From positions 1 through 58,439 of the forward strand of contig NZ_JABFNS010000045.1 in assembly GCF_013116825.1 (NCBI RefSeq): a stretch of 58,439 bases of DNA. The letters run 5' to 3'. This DNA is from Myxococcus xanthus. Lineage in GTDB: Bacteria; Myxococcota; Myxococcia; Myxococcales; Myxococcaceae. The notes beneath the pieces were generated by a model. It saw only the letters and a program-made list of their open reading frames with translations. It searched no databases and had not been told where the DNA came from. Made by a program: the position numbers and the translations under genes. This document shows, in pieces, positions 18,009 through 27,962 of this stretch (position 1 is its first letter; every line of letters starts with the position of its first letter).

Positions 18009-18776
18009 ATGCATTGGGTCGTCCAGCACAACCTGTTCAACGAGCCTGGCTTCCACACGCTGATGGGCGTGCTGCGGCGCGGCGAGATTCCGCACACCGT
18101 CGTGAAGGTCATCCCGTTCGATGGCGGTGTCGAGCCGACTGTGGACGTCGACGGGCCCGTCATCGTGATGGGCTCCCTCAGCCTGACGCGTTACGCGAAG
18201 CGGAGAGGCTGGACGCCGGGCGCGTTCCTCAACGACAACTTCGACTTCCGGATCTGGCGCGAGAAACTCGGCCTCCACCTGCTCAACGCCGATGCCCAGG
18301 TCCACCGTTTCGGGGACGTTCCACCGAGGGAGGGGCCCTTCTTCATCCGCCCCTGCCTGGACGACAAGTCCTTCTCCGGCATGGTGACCACGTGGGACGA
18401 CTTCAGCACATGGCGGGCGAGCGCTCTCGCATTGGGCGAAAGCGCCACGGTCGATTCCGACACCTGGGTGGCCGTCAGCCCCCTGAAACACATCCAGCGC
18501 GAGTACCGCATGGTCGTCGTCGACGGACGCGTCGTCACGGGCAGCCGGTACAAGCTCGGGGACCGCGTTGCCTCGTCTCCCGAGGTCGAGCCCGACGTCC
18601 ATGCCTTCGCTCAGGCCATGGCCGACACCTGGACGCCAGACCGGGCCTACGTCCTGGACGTCTTCATGCACGACGGCGGCCTGTACGTTGGGGAGCTCAA
18701 CAATCTCAACGCGGCGGGCTTCTACGCCTACGACGTCGCGAAGATGGTGGACGCCATCGAAGCGATGCCCTGGTAG
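18009..18776 (+). CDS. ATP-grasp domain protein (R2K / DUF4343-like)
   Basis: 255 aa from ATG 18009, which has GAGG upstream; TTG 17964 would add 15 residues. The layout resembles DUF4343/R2K-type ATP-grasp proteins: FIRPCLDDKSFSG (nucleotide loop), EYRMVVVDGRVVTGSRYK (strand pair with the Arg/Lys), and the terminal Asp/Glu-Asn metal site YVLDVFMHDG ... LYVGELNNLNAAGFYAYD. Such enzymes form amide-like bonds via acyl phosphates; the substrate cannot be told. Divergent from the phosphopantetheinyl transferase gene and convergent with a TPR gene. Confidence 0.75.
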   Translation: MHWVVQHNLFNEPGFHTLMGVLRRGEIPHTVVKVIPFDGGVEPTVDVDGPVIVMGSLSLTRYAKRRGWTPGAFLNDNFDFRIWREKLGLHLLNADAQVHRFGDVPPREGPFFIRPCLDDKSFSGMVTTWDDFSTWRASALALGESATVDSDTWVAVSPLKHIQREYRMVVVDGRVVTGSRYKLGDRVASSPEVEPDVHAFAQAMADTWTPDRAYVLDVFMHDGGLYVGELNNLNAAGFYAYDVAKMVDAIEAMPW

Positions 18777-18793
18777 CGCGGCCCGCGCGTCAC

Positions 18794-18810
18794 GCCGCGC
18801 GTGGCGCGGC
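18794..18810. terminator. Small hairpin between convergent genes
   Basis: GCCGCGC / GCGCGGC 7-bp stem with a GTG loop, in the 34-bp gap between the ATP-grasp and TPR genes. No T tract; may act as a bidirectional stop. Confidence 0.3.
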
Positions 18811-19278
18811 TCAGGACAGGCGCTGGTGCTCCGCGAGCACGTCGTCCAGGGCCTGGGCCTGCAGCTTCACGTCGGGATCCGAGTCCATCAGGGCCTTCGC
18901 TGTGTGAATGCGAGCACGCGCGGTGTCCGACTTCGCCAGGGCCATGGCCATGAAGAGGTGCGCCCGCGTGTCCTCGGGGTGGGCCTCCAACACAGGCGTG
19001 AGAACCTGTACCGCCCGTACGTCCTCTTCGCGCTCCAGCAGCGCCATGGCCAGGTCGTGCGCCGGGCCCGGCTCCGACGGCGCCCGGGCATGGGCGTGCT
19101 CCAGCAGCTCCACGGAGCGTGCGCGCTCACCCGCCTGATCCAACACGCGAGACAATCCGTGCATCACCGCCACGTCGCCGGGGGACTTGCGCAGCGCCTC
19201 TTCCAGCAGACGGCGGGCTTCGGCCACATCCCCTGCGTCCAACCGGGCCATTCCGTCGCGATAAAGGTCCGTTCCCAC
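18811..19278 (-). CDS. Small TPR-repeat protein
   Basis: 155 aa. GTG 19278 is chosen because AGGAG lies exactly 6 bases upstream; the longer frame to 19347 has no such signal. The sequence contains about four TPR-like units (LYRDGMARLDAGDVAEARRL, VAVMHGLSRVLDQAGERARS, AHDLAMALLEREEDVRAV, TRAHLFMAMALAKSDTARAR). No signal peptide, so cytoplasmic. Partner unknown. Divergent from the phospholipase-like gene. Confidence 0.75.
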   Translation of the reverse strand: MGTDLYRDGMARLDAGDVAEARRLLEEALRKSPGDVAVMHGLSRVLDQAGERARSVELLEHAHARAPSEPGPAHDLAMALLEREEDVRAVQVLTPVLEAHPEDTRAHLFMAMALAKSDTARARIHTAKALMDSDPDVKLQAQALDDVLAEHQRLS

Positions 19279-19379
19279 TGAGTTCTCCTGGCACCACGCG
19301 GTGCGTCGGTCATTTCCACGCAACTTCAAGTCTACAAACTGCGACAAACTGAGAGGAAGCTTTCCCCCCGGACTTCATC

Positions 19380-19973
19380 ATGCTCGTTCGCAACGCCCCC
19401 GTCTCGGCCCGCCGCCCGGCGACCTCCTCCTCGGAGTCGCCCGCCGCGGAGAAGCCCAACGCCGCCGCGGCCCCTGCGGCCATCCACCAGAAGGACTCGT
19501 TCAGCAACACGACGACGGCGCTCCAGCGCACGGCGAAGGTGGGTGCAGCGCCCGCGGGCGACCACGGCAAGCTGATGATGGAGTACCTGACCGGCGCCCG
19601 CCCTCCTCCGGCGGACTTCGAGAAGGTCATCGGCTACAAGCCCTACGCCATCCAGACGCCGCACGGTCAGCGGATGCAGGACCCGCTGGGCTACGCCTCC
19701 GTCCCGCTGAAGATTGGCCCGGACAAGGAGTTCGACCCCGCGGCCAAGACGCACGACTACGGCTACGACCTGCTGCGCTACTTCGACAAGAAGGGCACGC
19801 CGCTCGGCCCCGATGCGCGCAAGGCCGCCGACGCCCTCTTCCGCAAGGACATGTTCGACTACGCGAACGACCAGAAGGGCGCGTTGAACCGCTTCAAGTA
19901 CCGCTCCTGGGCGCAGATCTACGCCACCGCGGTGGAGCTGAACTCGAAGCGGCAGGGCAACGGCCCTCCGTGA
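19380..19973 (+). CDS. Prokaryotic phospholipase A2-like protein
   Basis: 197 aa, ATG start. The N-terminal ~65 residues are Ala/Ser/Pro-rich and probably disordered; no Sec signal is visible. The C-terminal part has KTHDYGYDLLRYF, resembling the His-Asp catalytic helix (HDFGY) of bacterial and fungal type phospholipase A2, followed by a second helix RKAADALFRKDMFDYAN with an Asp in the place expected for the active-site partner. Cys pairs typical of secreted PLA2 are absent. An ester hydrolase or toxin-like role is plausible but unproven. Short gene with its own upstream region; a strong hairpin follows. Confidence 0.55.
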   Translation: MLVRNAPVSARRPATSSSESPAAEKPNAAAAPAAIHQKDSFSNTTTALQRTAKVGAAPAGDHGKLMMEYLTGARPPPADFEKVIGYKPYAIQTPHGQRMQDPLGYASVPLKIGPDKEFDPAAKTHDYGYDLLRYFDKKGTPLGPDARKAADALFRKDMFDYANDQKGALNRFKYRSWAQIYATAVELNSKRQGNGPP

Positions 19974-19997
19974 ACCCCGAGTAGGTTGCCGGGGCGC

Positions 19998-20025
19998 GCG
20001 GCGCGGAGTCACTTCTCCGCGCCGC
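19998..20025. terminator. Strong hairpin between convergent genes
   Basis: Perfect 11-bp stem (GCGGCGCGGAG / CTCCGCGCCGC) with a 6-base loop, located between the convergent PLA2-like gene and the NtrC-type regulator gene. It probably serves both directions; there is no T run. Confidence 0.55.
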
Positions 20026-20034
20026 TCGATGCGT

Positions 20035-21387
<1,353 letters not shown>

Positions 21388-21390
21388 CGC

Positions 21391-22713
21391 TCAGGCTCCT
21401 CTCGCGGGAACGGTGAGACGGAACTCCGCGCCGCCGCCCGCATGGCTCCGCGCGCTCACCGTGCCGCCATGCAATTCGACGATGCGCCGGGTGATGGCCA
21501 GCCCCAGGCCCACGCCGCGCACGCGGCCCGTGATGAAGGGCTCGAAGATGCGCTCCTCCTCCCCCGCCGCGATGCCGGGCCCGTGGTCCTTGACGGTGAA
21601 CACCAGGGACGAGTCCTGCCGCTCCACGGTCGCCACCACGCGCTGGCCTTCGGGGCTGGCCTGGACAGCGTTGCGCAGCACGTTCTCCAACGCCTGCTGC
21701 AACCGGCCCGCGTCCAGAGGCCAGGGCGTGCGGTCCGGCAGATAGCGAGCCTCCACACGCGCCGCGCCCGTGCTCTCCACCGCCGCGCGGAGCACGTCGT
21801 TGGGGTCCGCCTCCACGCGGCGAAGCTCACCGCTGGCCACGAAGCCCAGCAGGTCGTTCATCAACTGCTCCAGCCGGACGGCCTCCGACACCACCCGGTC
21901 CGCCTTGGGCGCCAGGACGGCGTCACGCTCCACGCGCTCGGCGAGCAGTTGCGCATGCCCCTTGAGCGAGGCCAGGGGGTTGCGAAGCTCATGCGCCAGC
22001 ACCGCGGACATGGAGCCCAGGGCCGCCAGCCGCCGGCCGCGCTCCAGTTCCTCCGACAGCGCCTCCCGCTGCGCCAACGAGCGCGAGAAGGCGAAGGCCA
22101 ACGCCAGGATGCCCACGCACGAGGCCACCGCCACGCCCAGCAGACGCTGCGAGCGCGACTCCAACGCCAGGGCGGTGAGCGGCTCGAACTCGTAGACCAC
22201 GCGCAGGTGCTTGCGCGGCTCCTGGGACTCGCCCTGCGCCGACATGGCGCGAACCTCCTCCCGTGTCAGGGGACCGAACGTGGGACGGGGTCGGCGGAGG
22301 CGGCTGACCAGGCGCGCGCGCGCCCCTTCGACCATCAGCGGCGAGCCCTCATGCAAGGGAAGCCGCCCCAACTGCTCCTCCCCGGCTGACGCCAGCACCT
22401 GGTCGTCATCCACGACGGCCACGTAGCGCAGGCCGCCCTCCCGGTGGGATGCCAGGAAGCCGTTCAGCGCGGACGGGTCCGGGAGCCCCTCCGCGTCGCG
22501 GAAGGCCTCGAAGCCGGCGACCATGATGACGTTGGCCATGCCCCGGGTGACCAGGGCGGACGACGCCAGCGCGGTGTTCCGGATGAACAGCGCCGCGGAC
22601 ATCAGCACCGCGCACATGAGCACCGCCGCCACCCAGGGCGCTCGAGGCCCAAGCGGCCGCCACCAGGGAGCGCCGCTCATCGCCGACCTCCGCCGTGGGG
22701 ACTCCAGCTCCAT
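21391..22713 (-). CDS. Membrane sensor histidine kinase (partner of the NtrC-type regulator)
   Basis: 440 aa from ATG 22713, which has GGAGG 6 bases upstream; the frame further upstream lacks such a signal. Two transmembrane segments (~27-47 and ~191-209) flank a ~140-residue periplasmic sensor domain with a [14 protein letters not shown] motif reminiscent of Cache/PAS folds. The kinase core has [13 protein letters not shown] (His ~241), N box [13 protein letters not shown], and DHGPGI / [18 protein letters not shown]. The signal is unknown. It is read from the same intergenic region as the divergent efflux operon. Confidence 0.92.
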   Translation of the reverse strand: MELESPRRRSAMSGAPWWRPLGPRAPWVAAVLMCAVLMSAALFIRNTALASSALVTRGMANVIMVAGFEAFRDAEGLPDPSALNGFLASHREGGLRYVAVVDDDQVLASAGEEQLGRLPLHEGSPLMVEGARARLVSRLRRPRPTFGPLTREEVRAMSAQGESQEPRKHLRVVYEFEPLTALALESRSQRLLGVAVASCVGILALAFAFSRSLAQREALSEELERGRRLAALGSMSAVLAHELRNPLASLKGHAQLLAERVERDAVLAPKADRVVSEAVRLEQLMNDLLGFVASGELRRVEADPNDVLRAAVESTGAARVEARYLPDRTPWPLDAGRLQQALENVLRNAVQASPEGQRVVATVERQDSSLVFTVKDHGPGIAAGEEERIFEPFITGRVRGVGLGLAITRRIVELHGGTVSARSHAGGGAEFRLTVPARGA

Positions 22714-22730
22714 CGCATACCTCCACAGGC

Positions 22731-22764
22731 TGCGAACTCTGCATGCGGAGTGCGGAATCCGCAC
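22731..22764. promoter_or_regulatory. Paired palindromes near the histidine kinase start
   Basis: GTGCGGAATCCGCAC at 22750-22764 is a 7-bp inverted repeat with one central base. A weaker copy, TGCGAACTCTGCA, at 22731-22743 is centred exactly 20 bp away. The same strong sequence recurs at 23025-23039. Together they look like operator sites, here close enough to the kinase start to affect its transcription. Confidence 0.55.
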
Positions 22765-23024
22765 CCTCTTCTGTCGGTGCCGCGCGCCGCCGGAGCCGCC
22801 GGAGCCGTCGGTCGTCCGAGCATGAGCGGGTGCATGGGGCGTTCTCCTGGGGTTGGAGGGCGGCCGATGGCCGCATGCAGGGCGAAGGAGCAGGCGCGAA
22901 ACCTCGGCGCGCCCATAGGTCGCCCTGCCCAGTGCAATCATGGGGCCCAGGCCCGCTGTCCAGGCTCAAGCGCGCGGGCCCCAGCGAGGCACCGAGGCGT
23001 GCATGCGGAGATGGCCGGCATCGC
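22765..23024. other. Intergenic DNA between the two operator pairs
   Basis: About 260 bp without a convincing gene. Short TGCATGCGG elements occur at its edges (also inverted near 22873), but I see no further full palindrome. This is the middle of the 419-bp divergent region between the histidine kinase and TolC genes. Confidence 0.4.
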
Positions 23025-23059
23025 GTGCGGAATCCGCACTCGCACTGCGGTTCCCGCAG
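23025..23059. promoter_or_regulatory. Tandem palindromic activator sites upstream of the efflux operon
   Basis: Two sites of the form TGCGG-N3-CCGCA: GTGCGGAATCCGCAC (23025-23039) and CTGCGGTTCCCGCAG (23045-23059). Their centres are 20 bp apart, about two helical turns, and lie roughly 75 and 95 bp upstream of the transcription start predicted from the sigma-54 promoter, the usual place for enhancer-binding proteins. Confidence 0.65.
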
Positions 23060-23101
23060 GCCCGGCGCCACATTCCCTCCGCATTTCCATGGGTTGGACC
23101 G

Positions 23102-23117
23102 TGGCAAGGCAAATGCA
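23102..23117 (+). promoter_or_regulatory. Sigma-54 promoter of the efflux operon
   Basis: TGGCAAGGCAAATGCA matches the -24/-12 consensus TGGCACG-N4-TTGCA with only two mismatches. The invariant GG (23103-23104) and GC (23115-23116) have the required spacing. Transcription would start near 23127, a few bases before ATG 23133 or ~50 bases before ATG 23178. Confidence 0.75.
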
Positions 23118-23132
23118 GTGGCCCGGCTTGCG

Positions 23133-24473
23133 ATGAAAAACGCACAGGCACCGTGGTGGAAGCGGCAACCCTACCGGATGACGGCCCTGGCCCTGGGCTT
23201 CCTCGGGCTGGTGACGGCGCCCGGCGTGGGTCTGGCCCAGGCAATGACGACGATGACGACGGTCTCCCTGGAGGAAGCCATCGCCCGGGCGCTGAAGACG
23301 AGCCCCCAGGTGGCGCAAGCCGCCGGCACCGTCACCACGACAGGGGCCGCCGAGCGCAGCGCGTTTGGAGCCTACCTGCCCAACCTGTCCGCGAGCGCGA
23401 ACAGCTCGCTGGCCAGCAGCCAGCGCCTGGATCCCACCACGGGCGCGGTGTTCAACGCCCCCAGCGACACGTACAGCGCCGGCTTGTCGGCCTCGTGGAA
23501 CGTCTTCACCGGTGGCCAGCGCGGCGCCACCAGCAAGCAGGCCCAGGCGCGCTCCAGCGCCGCGCGGGCCGGACTGATCGCGCAGCGCGCGTCCGCGGTG
23601 CTCGACGTGGAGCGTTCCTATTACGAAGTCCTCCGCGCCGGGGGCCTGGAAGAAGTCGCCATGTCCCGCATCGAGCGCGCGAAGCAGAACGCGGAGGCCG
23701 CGGATCGGCGCCTGGCGGTGGGTTCGGCGACGCGCTCCGACGTGCTGCGGGCGAAGTACGACCTCACCGCCGCGCAGGAGGCCCTGCTCTCCGCGCAGAC
23801 CCAGCACGCCGCCGCGGCCCTGTCGCTGGGCCGGCTCATCGGCGAGGATGGGCCGGTGGGCGCTCAGCCGTTGGAGCTCCAGGACGTGTCCACCTTCGCG
23901 CTCACCGACGAGGCGCTGACGGACGAAATCACCGCCCAGGCGCCGTCCATCCAAGCCGCGGAGGCGGACCTTCGGGCGGCCGAAGCCAGCGTGAAGGTGG
24001 CCAGGTCGTCCTACCTGCCCACGGTGCGTCTGTCCGGCGGCTATGACTGGTTCAATGACGAGCCCGCCTTCAACGGGGGCCGCACGAGCTGGTCGGTCCG
24101 GATGGGCCTGTCCTACCCCATCTTCGACGGATTCGTTCGCGAGGAGCGCGTGGTGAGTGCGCGGACGCAGGCGTCGGTGGCCCAGGCCACGCTGTCGGAT
24201 ACGCGGCGCGCGCTGCGCTCGAGCGTGGGCACGTCCCTGAACCAGCTCAAGCTGGCGTCGAACCGCATCGCCCTGGCCACGGAGTCCGTCGCGGTGGCCC
24301 AGGAGGACCTGAAGGTGCAGCAGGAGCGCTACAAGCTGGGCGCCACGACCATCATCGAGTTGCTGACGTCCCAGGAGAACCTGGTGACGGCGGAGATCAA
24401 CCTGGTGGCCTCCCGCTTCGACTACCGGATTGCGCGCGCGGAGCTGGAAGCGCTCGCGGGGAGGCCACTGTGA
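23133..24473 (+). CDS. TolC-family outer-membrane efflux channel
   Basis: 446 aa from ATG 23133; ATG 23178 would give a tighter signal peptide ([12 protein letters not shown]...GLAQA) and a 50-base leader from the sigma-54 start. The mature part has the duplicated outer-membrane efflux protein (OEP) structure: [19 protein letters not shown] at the start, long coiled-coil helices with [16 protein letters not shown] and its second-half counterpart [15 protein letters not shown], and a final [26 protein letters not shown]. It forms the outer-membrane exit duct. The stop overlaps the ABC ATPase start by 4 bp. Confidence 0.9.
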   Translation: MKNAQAPWWKRQPYRMTALALGFLGLVTAPGVGLAQAMTTMTTVSLEEAIARALKTSPQVAQAAGTVTTTGAAERSAFGAYLPNLSASANSSLASSQRLDPTTGAVFNAPSDTYSAGLSASWNVFTGGQRGATSKQAQARSSAARAGLIAQRASAVLDVERSYYEVLRAGGLEEVAMSRIERAKQNAEAADRRLAVGSATRSDVLRAKYDLTAAQEALLSAQTQHAAAALSLGRLIGEDGPVGAQPLELQDVSTFALTDEALTDEITAQAPSIQAAEADLRAAEASVKVARSSYLPTVRLSGGYDWFNDEPAFNGGRTSWSVRMGLSYPIFDGFVREERVVSARTQASVAQATLSDTRRALRSSVGTSLNQLKLASNRIALATESVAVAQEDLKVQQERYKLGATTIIELLTSQENLVTAEINLVASRFDYRIARAELEALAGRPL

Positions 24474-25216
24474 GCACGTCCACCCATCCCCAGCAGCAGG
24501 CGGGCACGGGCCCGGCGCGGGACATCTCCGACGTGGTCATCCGCGTGGAGGGCCTGCGCAAGGACTACACGATGGGCTCCGAGGTGGTGCGCGCGCTGCG
24601 CGGCGTGGACCTCACCATCCGCCGCAATGAATACGTGGCCGTCATGGGCCCGTCCGGCTCCGGCAAGTCCACCTTCATGAACCTCATCGGCTGCCTGGAC
24701 GTTCCCAGTGAAGGCCAGTACTGGCTCAACGGCCAGCCGGTGGCGGGCATGTCGGAGAACGCGCTGGCGCGCATCCGCAACCGGGAGCTGGGCTTCGTGT
24801 TCCAGAGCTTCAACCTGCTGCCCCGCGCCTCCGCGCTGGACAACGTCGCCCTGCCGCTCATCTACGCGCGCATCCCCAAGAAGGAGCGGCGCGAGCGCGC
24901 GGCGGCCATGCTGGACAAGGTGGGCCTGGGCGCGCGCAAGGACCACCGGCCCAACGAGCTGTCCGGCGGTCAGCGCCAGCGCGTGGCCATTGCCCGCGCG
25001 CTGGTGACGCAGCCCGCCCTGCTGCTGGCGGACGAGCCCACGGGCGCGTTGGACAGCCGCACGGGCGAGGAGATCATGGCCCTCTTCGGCGAGCTGCATG
25101 GCCAGGGGCAGACGCTGATGCTCGTCACCCACGAATCGGACATCGCGGCGCATGCGCAGCGGGTGCTGTTCCTGAAGGACGGCGTCATCGAGCGGGACGA
25201 GCGGAATCGGGACTGA
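24470..25216 (+). CDS. MacB/LolD-type ABC transporter ATPase
   Basis: 248 aa, GTG start overlapping the tolC-like stop (GTGA). Walker [10 protein letters not shown] (~60-68), Q-loop [11 protein letters not shown], signature LSGGQRQR (~164-171), Walker B LLLADEP and switch His in LVTHE. The sequence class ([20 protein letters not shown]) is that of MacB/LolD ATPases, which power mechanotransmission rather than substrate translocation. The permease is a separate gene at 26723, unlike fused E. coli MacB. Part of the operon tolC-like / ATPase / adaptor / permease. Confidence 0.93.
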   Translation: MSTSTHPQQQAGTGPARDISDVVIRVEGLRKDYTMGSEVVRALRGVDLTIRRNEYVAVMGPSGSGKSTFMNLIGCLDVPSEGQYWLNGQPVAGMSENALARIRNRELGFVFQSFNLLPRASALDNVALPLIYARIPKKERRERAAAMLDKVGLGARKDHRPNELSGGQRQRVAIARALVTQPALLLADEPTGALDSRTGEEIMALFGELHGQGQTLMLVTHESDIAAHAQRVLFLKDGVIERDERNRD

Positions 25217-25261
25217 ATATTCGCCACGCTCGCTGCGTGGGCCAGGGAACGGGAGGTCGTC

Positions 25262-26695
25262 GTGAGCAACACGAAGAAGTGGATCATCTCAGGCAGCGCG
25301 GCGCTCCTCCTCGGCGCGGGGGTGTACGTCACCCAGCGCGGCGAGGAGCCCAAGACGAACGAGCGCTCGGCGGCGGTGGCCGTGGTGGAGCGCCGGGACA
25401 TGGAAGTGGTGGCCGAATCCGCGGGCCTGGTGGAGCCGCTGCGCGTCGTGGAGGTGAAGTCCCAGGCCTCCGGTGAAGTGCTGAAGGTCCACTACGACAC
25501 GGGCGACACCGTCGCCGAGGGCACGCTGCTGGCGGAAATCGAGCCGCGCGACGTGCAGAACGCGCTGGCGCAGGCCCAGGCCGACCTGGAGTCCGCGCGG
25601 GTGCGGCTGAACACGACGGAGGCCCAGCGCCAGCGAATGGAGGCGCTGCGCAAGGACGGCTACGTCACGCAGCAGGAATACGAAACGGCCGTGGACGCGT
25701 CCGCGACGGCACGGGCCACCAAAGTGCGGGCGGAGACGAACCTCCAGTTGGCGCGTGAGCGCAGCCGGGACGTCACCATCATCGCTCGCAGCCCCGGCAC
25801 CATCCTGGAGCGGACCATCCAGCCGGGCGTCATCATCGCCTCCGCCACCAACAACGTGTCCGGTGGCACCGCGCTGTTCAAGATGGCGGACCTGTCGGTG
25901 ATGCAGGTGCGCGCCAAGGTGGACGAGACGGACGTCGGGCAGATCAAGCCCGGCCAGAAGGCGCGCGTCACCATGGAGGCCTACCCGGGCCGCACCTTCA
26001 TCGGCGAGGTGGTGAAGATCGAACCGCAGGCGCTGGTGGAGCAGAACGTCACCCTCTTCCCGGTGCTGGTGCGGATGGACAACCCGGACGGCCTGCTGCG
26101 GCCGGGCATGAACGCGGAAGTGGCCATTGAAATCTCCCGCCGCCGCAATGCCCTCACCGTGCCCAACACCGCGGTGGTGGGCGTACGGGACGCCCGGAGC
26201 GCGGCCGCCGCGGTGGGTGTTTCCGAAGAAGCGCTGCGCGCGGTGATGCGGCCGCCGGGTGCATCGAGCCGCCCGGGCGCGCCGTCCGGACCGACGACGG
26301 TGTCGGCCGTGGGAGAAGCCGGCGTGGCCGCCACCGCCGCGGTGGCCCATGGCGCCGGGCCGGGCGCGGTGCCCGCCAGGAGCCAGGGCGGCATGGGTGA
26401 AGGCCAGGGCCGCGCGGGCCGCCGTGCTCGCGAGGATGTCCAGGGCGCGACGGACACGCGGCAGGGCGTCGTCTTCGTGCAGAGCCCCACCGGTCCGCAG
26501 CCCCGGCGCGTCACCCTGGGCCTGAGTGATTGGGAGAGCACGGAAGTGGTGAGTGGCCTGGAGGATGGCGAGCAGGTGGTGCTCATCACGGTGGCGAAGC
26601 TCCAGAAGCAACAGCAGCAGAGCGCGGAGCGGATGCGCCAGATGTCGGGCGGCATGATTCCCGGCGCGGGTGGTGGCCCGCGCGGGCCGCGCTAA
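25262..26695 (+). CDS. MacA-like periplasmic adaptor (membrane fusion protein)
   Basis: 477 aa, GTG start with GGGAGG upstream. An N-terminal membrane anchor (~8-24) is followed by a barrel-sandwich/lipoyl half (EVKSQASGEVLKVHYDTGD), a helical hairpin (~100-165), the second lipoyl half (ARSPGTILERTIQPG), a beta-barrel domain (VDETDVGQIKPGQKARVTMEAYP) and a membrane-proximal domain. A ~75-residue Ala/Gly/Pro/Arg-rich insertion (~318-395) interrupts the membrane-proximal domain, and the C-terminus is Gln/Gly-rich. It bridges the MacB-like permease and the TolC-like channel. Confidence 0.9.
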   Translation: MSNTKKWIISGSAALLLGAGVYVTQRGEEPKTNERSAAVAVVERRDMEVVAESAGLVEPLRVVEVKSQASGEVLKVHYDTGDTVAEGTLLAEIEPRDVQNALAQAQADLESARVRLNTTEAQRQRMEALRKDGYVTQQEYETAVDASATARATKVRAETNLQLARERSRDVTIIARSPGTILERTIQPGVIIASATNNVSGGTALFKMADLSVMQVRAKVDETDVGQIKPGQKARVTMEAYPGRTFIGEVVKIEPQALVEQNVTLFPVLVRMDNPDGLLRPGMNAEVAIEISRRRNALTVPNTAVVGVRDARSAAAAVGVSEEALRAVMRPPGASSRPGAPSGPTTVSAVGEAGVAATAAVAHGAGPGAVPARSQGGMGEGQGRAGRRAREDVQGATDTRQGVVFVQSPTGPQPRRVTLGLSDWESTEVVSGLEDGEQVVLITVAKLQKQQQQSAERMRQMSGGMIPGAGGGPRGPR

Positions 26696-26722
26696 CCCCC
26701 AGGCCCATCAGGAGGACACGTC

Positions 26723-27928
26723 ATGGGTGAAATCATCCGGGTCGCATTCGATGCGGTCCTCGCCAACAAGCTGCGGTCGCTGCTGACCATGCTGGGCATC
26801 GTCATCGGCATCGCGGCCGTCATCACCATGGTCGCGCTGGGCGAAGGGGCGCAGCGCTCGGTGGCCCAGCGGCTCAAGGGGCTGGGCACCAACGTCCTCA
26901 CGGTGCGCCCGGGTCAGGCGTTCACGGGCGGCATGATTCGCGCCCAGGCGTCGATGACCATCGACGACGCCGAGGCGCTGCGGGAGAACGCGCGCCACAT
27001 CCAGGCCGTGGCGCCGGAAATCGAGTCGCGCTTCCAGGTGGAGTACGGCGCGAAGAACGCGAACCTGTCCGTCGTGGGCACCTGGCCGGACTACTTCCGC
27101 GTCAACCAGGGGCAGATCACGAACGGCCGGCTCTTCACGGACGCGGAGGACAAGGGCCGCCGCCGGGTGGTGGTGCTGGGCGCGCTGGCCGGTGCGCAGC
27201 TCGGCCTGACGGACACCGCGTCCCTGGTGGGCGAGTCCATCCGCATCCGGGGCATTCCGTTCGAGGTCATCGGGGTGCTGGCCGAAAAGGGCGCGCAGGG
27301 CTTCAACAACCCGGATGAGAGCCTCTACATCCCGCTGTCCACCGCGCAGTTCCGCGTCATGGGCAGCGACCGCATCCGCTCCATCGCGGTGCAGGCCGTG
27401 AGCGACACGTCCATGGACGACGCGATGGCGGAGATCGACCAGAAGCTCCGGCGCGAGCACCGGCTGCGCCCGGAGCAGCCCGCGGACTTCAACATCCGCG
27501 ACCAGGCCTCGCTGCTCAACACCATGCAGGAGACGACGCAGACGTTCTCCCTGCTGCTGGCCGGCATCGCCGCCATCTCCCTGCTGGTGGGAGGCATTGG
27601 CATCATGAACATCATGCTGGTGTCGGTGACGGAGCGCACGCGCGAGATTGGTCTGCGCAAGGCGCTGGGCGCCACCGGCACGGACATCATGCTCCAGTTC
27701 CTCGTGGAGTCCCTGGTGCTGTGTCTGGCCGGAGGAACGCTGGGCCTGCTGCTGGGCATGGGCGGCGCGGCGATGCTCCAGCGCATGGCGGGCTGGACGG
27801 TGGTGGTGGCACCCGAGGCCATCATCGTGGCCATCGCCTTCTCGGCGACCGTGGGCGTGTTCTTCGGCATCTGGCCGGCCCGGCGCGCGGCGAGCCTCGC
27901 GCCCATCGAGTCGCTCCGTTACGAGTGA
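26723..27928 (+). CDS. MacB/FtsX-family ABC permease
   Basis: 401 aa, ATG with AGGAGG upstream. Four membrane spans: one near residues 15-40 (LLTMLGIVIGIAAVITMVAL), then a ~230-residue periplasmic MacB core domain, and three in the C-terminal third. The FtsX signature region is clear (GGIGIMNIMLVSVTERTREIG, RKALGAT). With the ATPase at 24470 it forms a two-gene MacB. The substrate could be an antibiotic, peptide, lipid or lipoprotein. Last gene of the operon; a hairpin follows at 27937-27962. Confidence 0.93.
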   Translation: MGEIIRVAFDAVLANKLRSLLTMLGIVIGIAAVITMVALGEGAQRSVAQRLKGLGTNVLTVRPGQAFTGGMIRAQASMTIDDAEALRENARHIQAVAPEIESRFQVEYGAKNANLSVVGTWPDYFRVNQGQITNGRLFTDAEDKGRRRVVVLGALAGAQLGLTDTASLVGESIRIRGIPFEVIGVLAEKGAQGFNNPDESLYIPLSTAQFRVMGSDRIRSIAVQAVSDTSMDDAMAEIDQKLRREHRLRPEQPADFNIRDQASLLNTMQETTQTFSLLLAGIAAISLLVGGIGIMNIMLVSVTERTREIGLRKALGATGTDIMLQFLVESLVLCLAGGTLGLLLGMGGAAMLQRMAGWTVVVAPEAIIVAIAFSATVGVFFGIWPARRAASLAPIESLRYE

Positions 27929-27936
27929 CGGTGATG

Positions 27937-27962
27937 ACGGCCCCTGGAAGCTCAGGGGCCGT
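27937..27962. terminator. Bidirectional hairpin between permease and SDR genes
   Basis: Perfect 10-bp stem (ACGGCCCCTG / CAGGGGCCGT) with a 6-base loop right after the permease stop; it overlaps the last codons of the convergent SDR gene. Confidence 0.6.
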
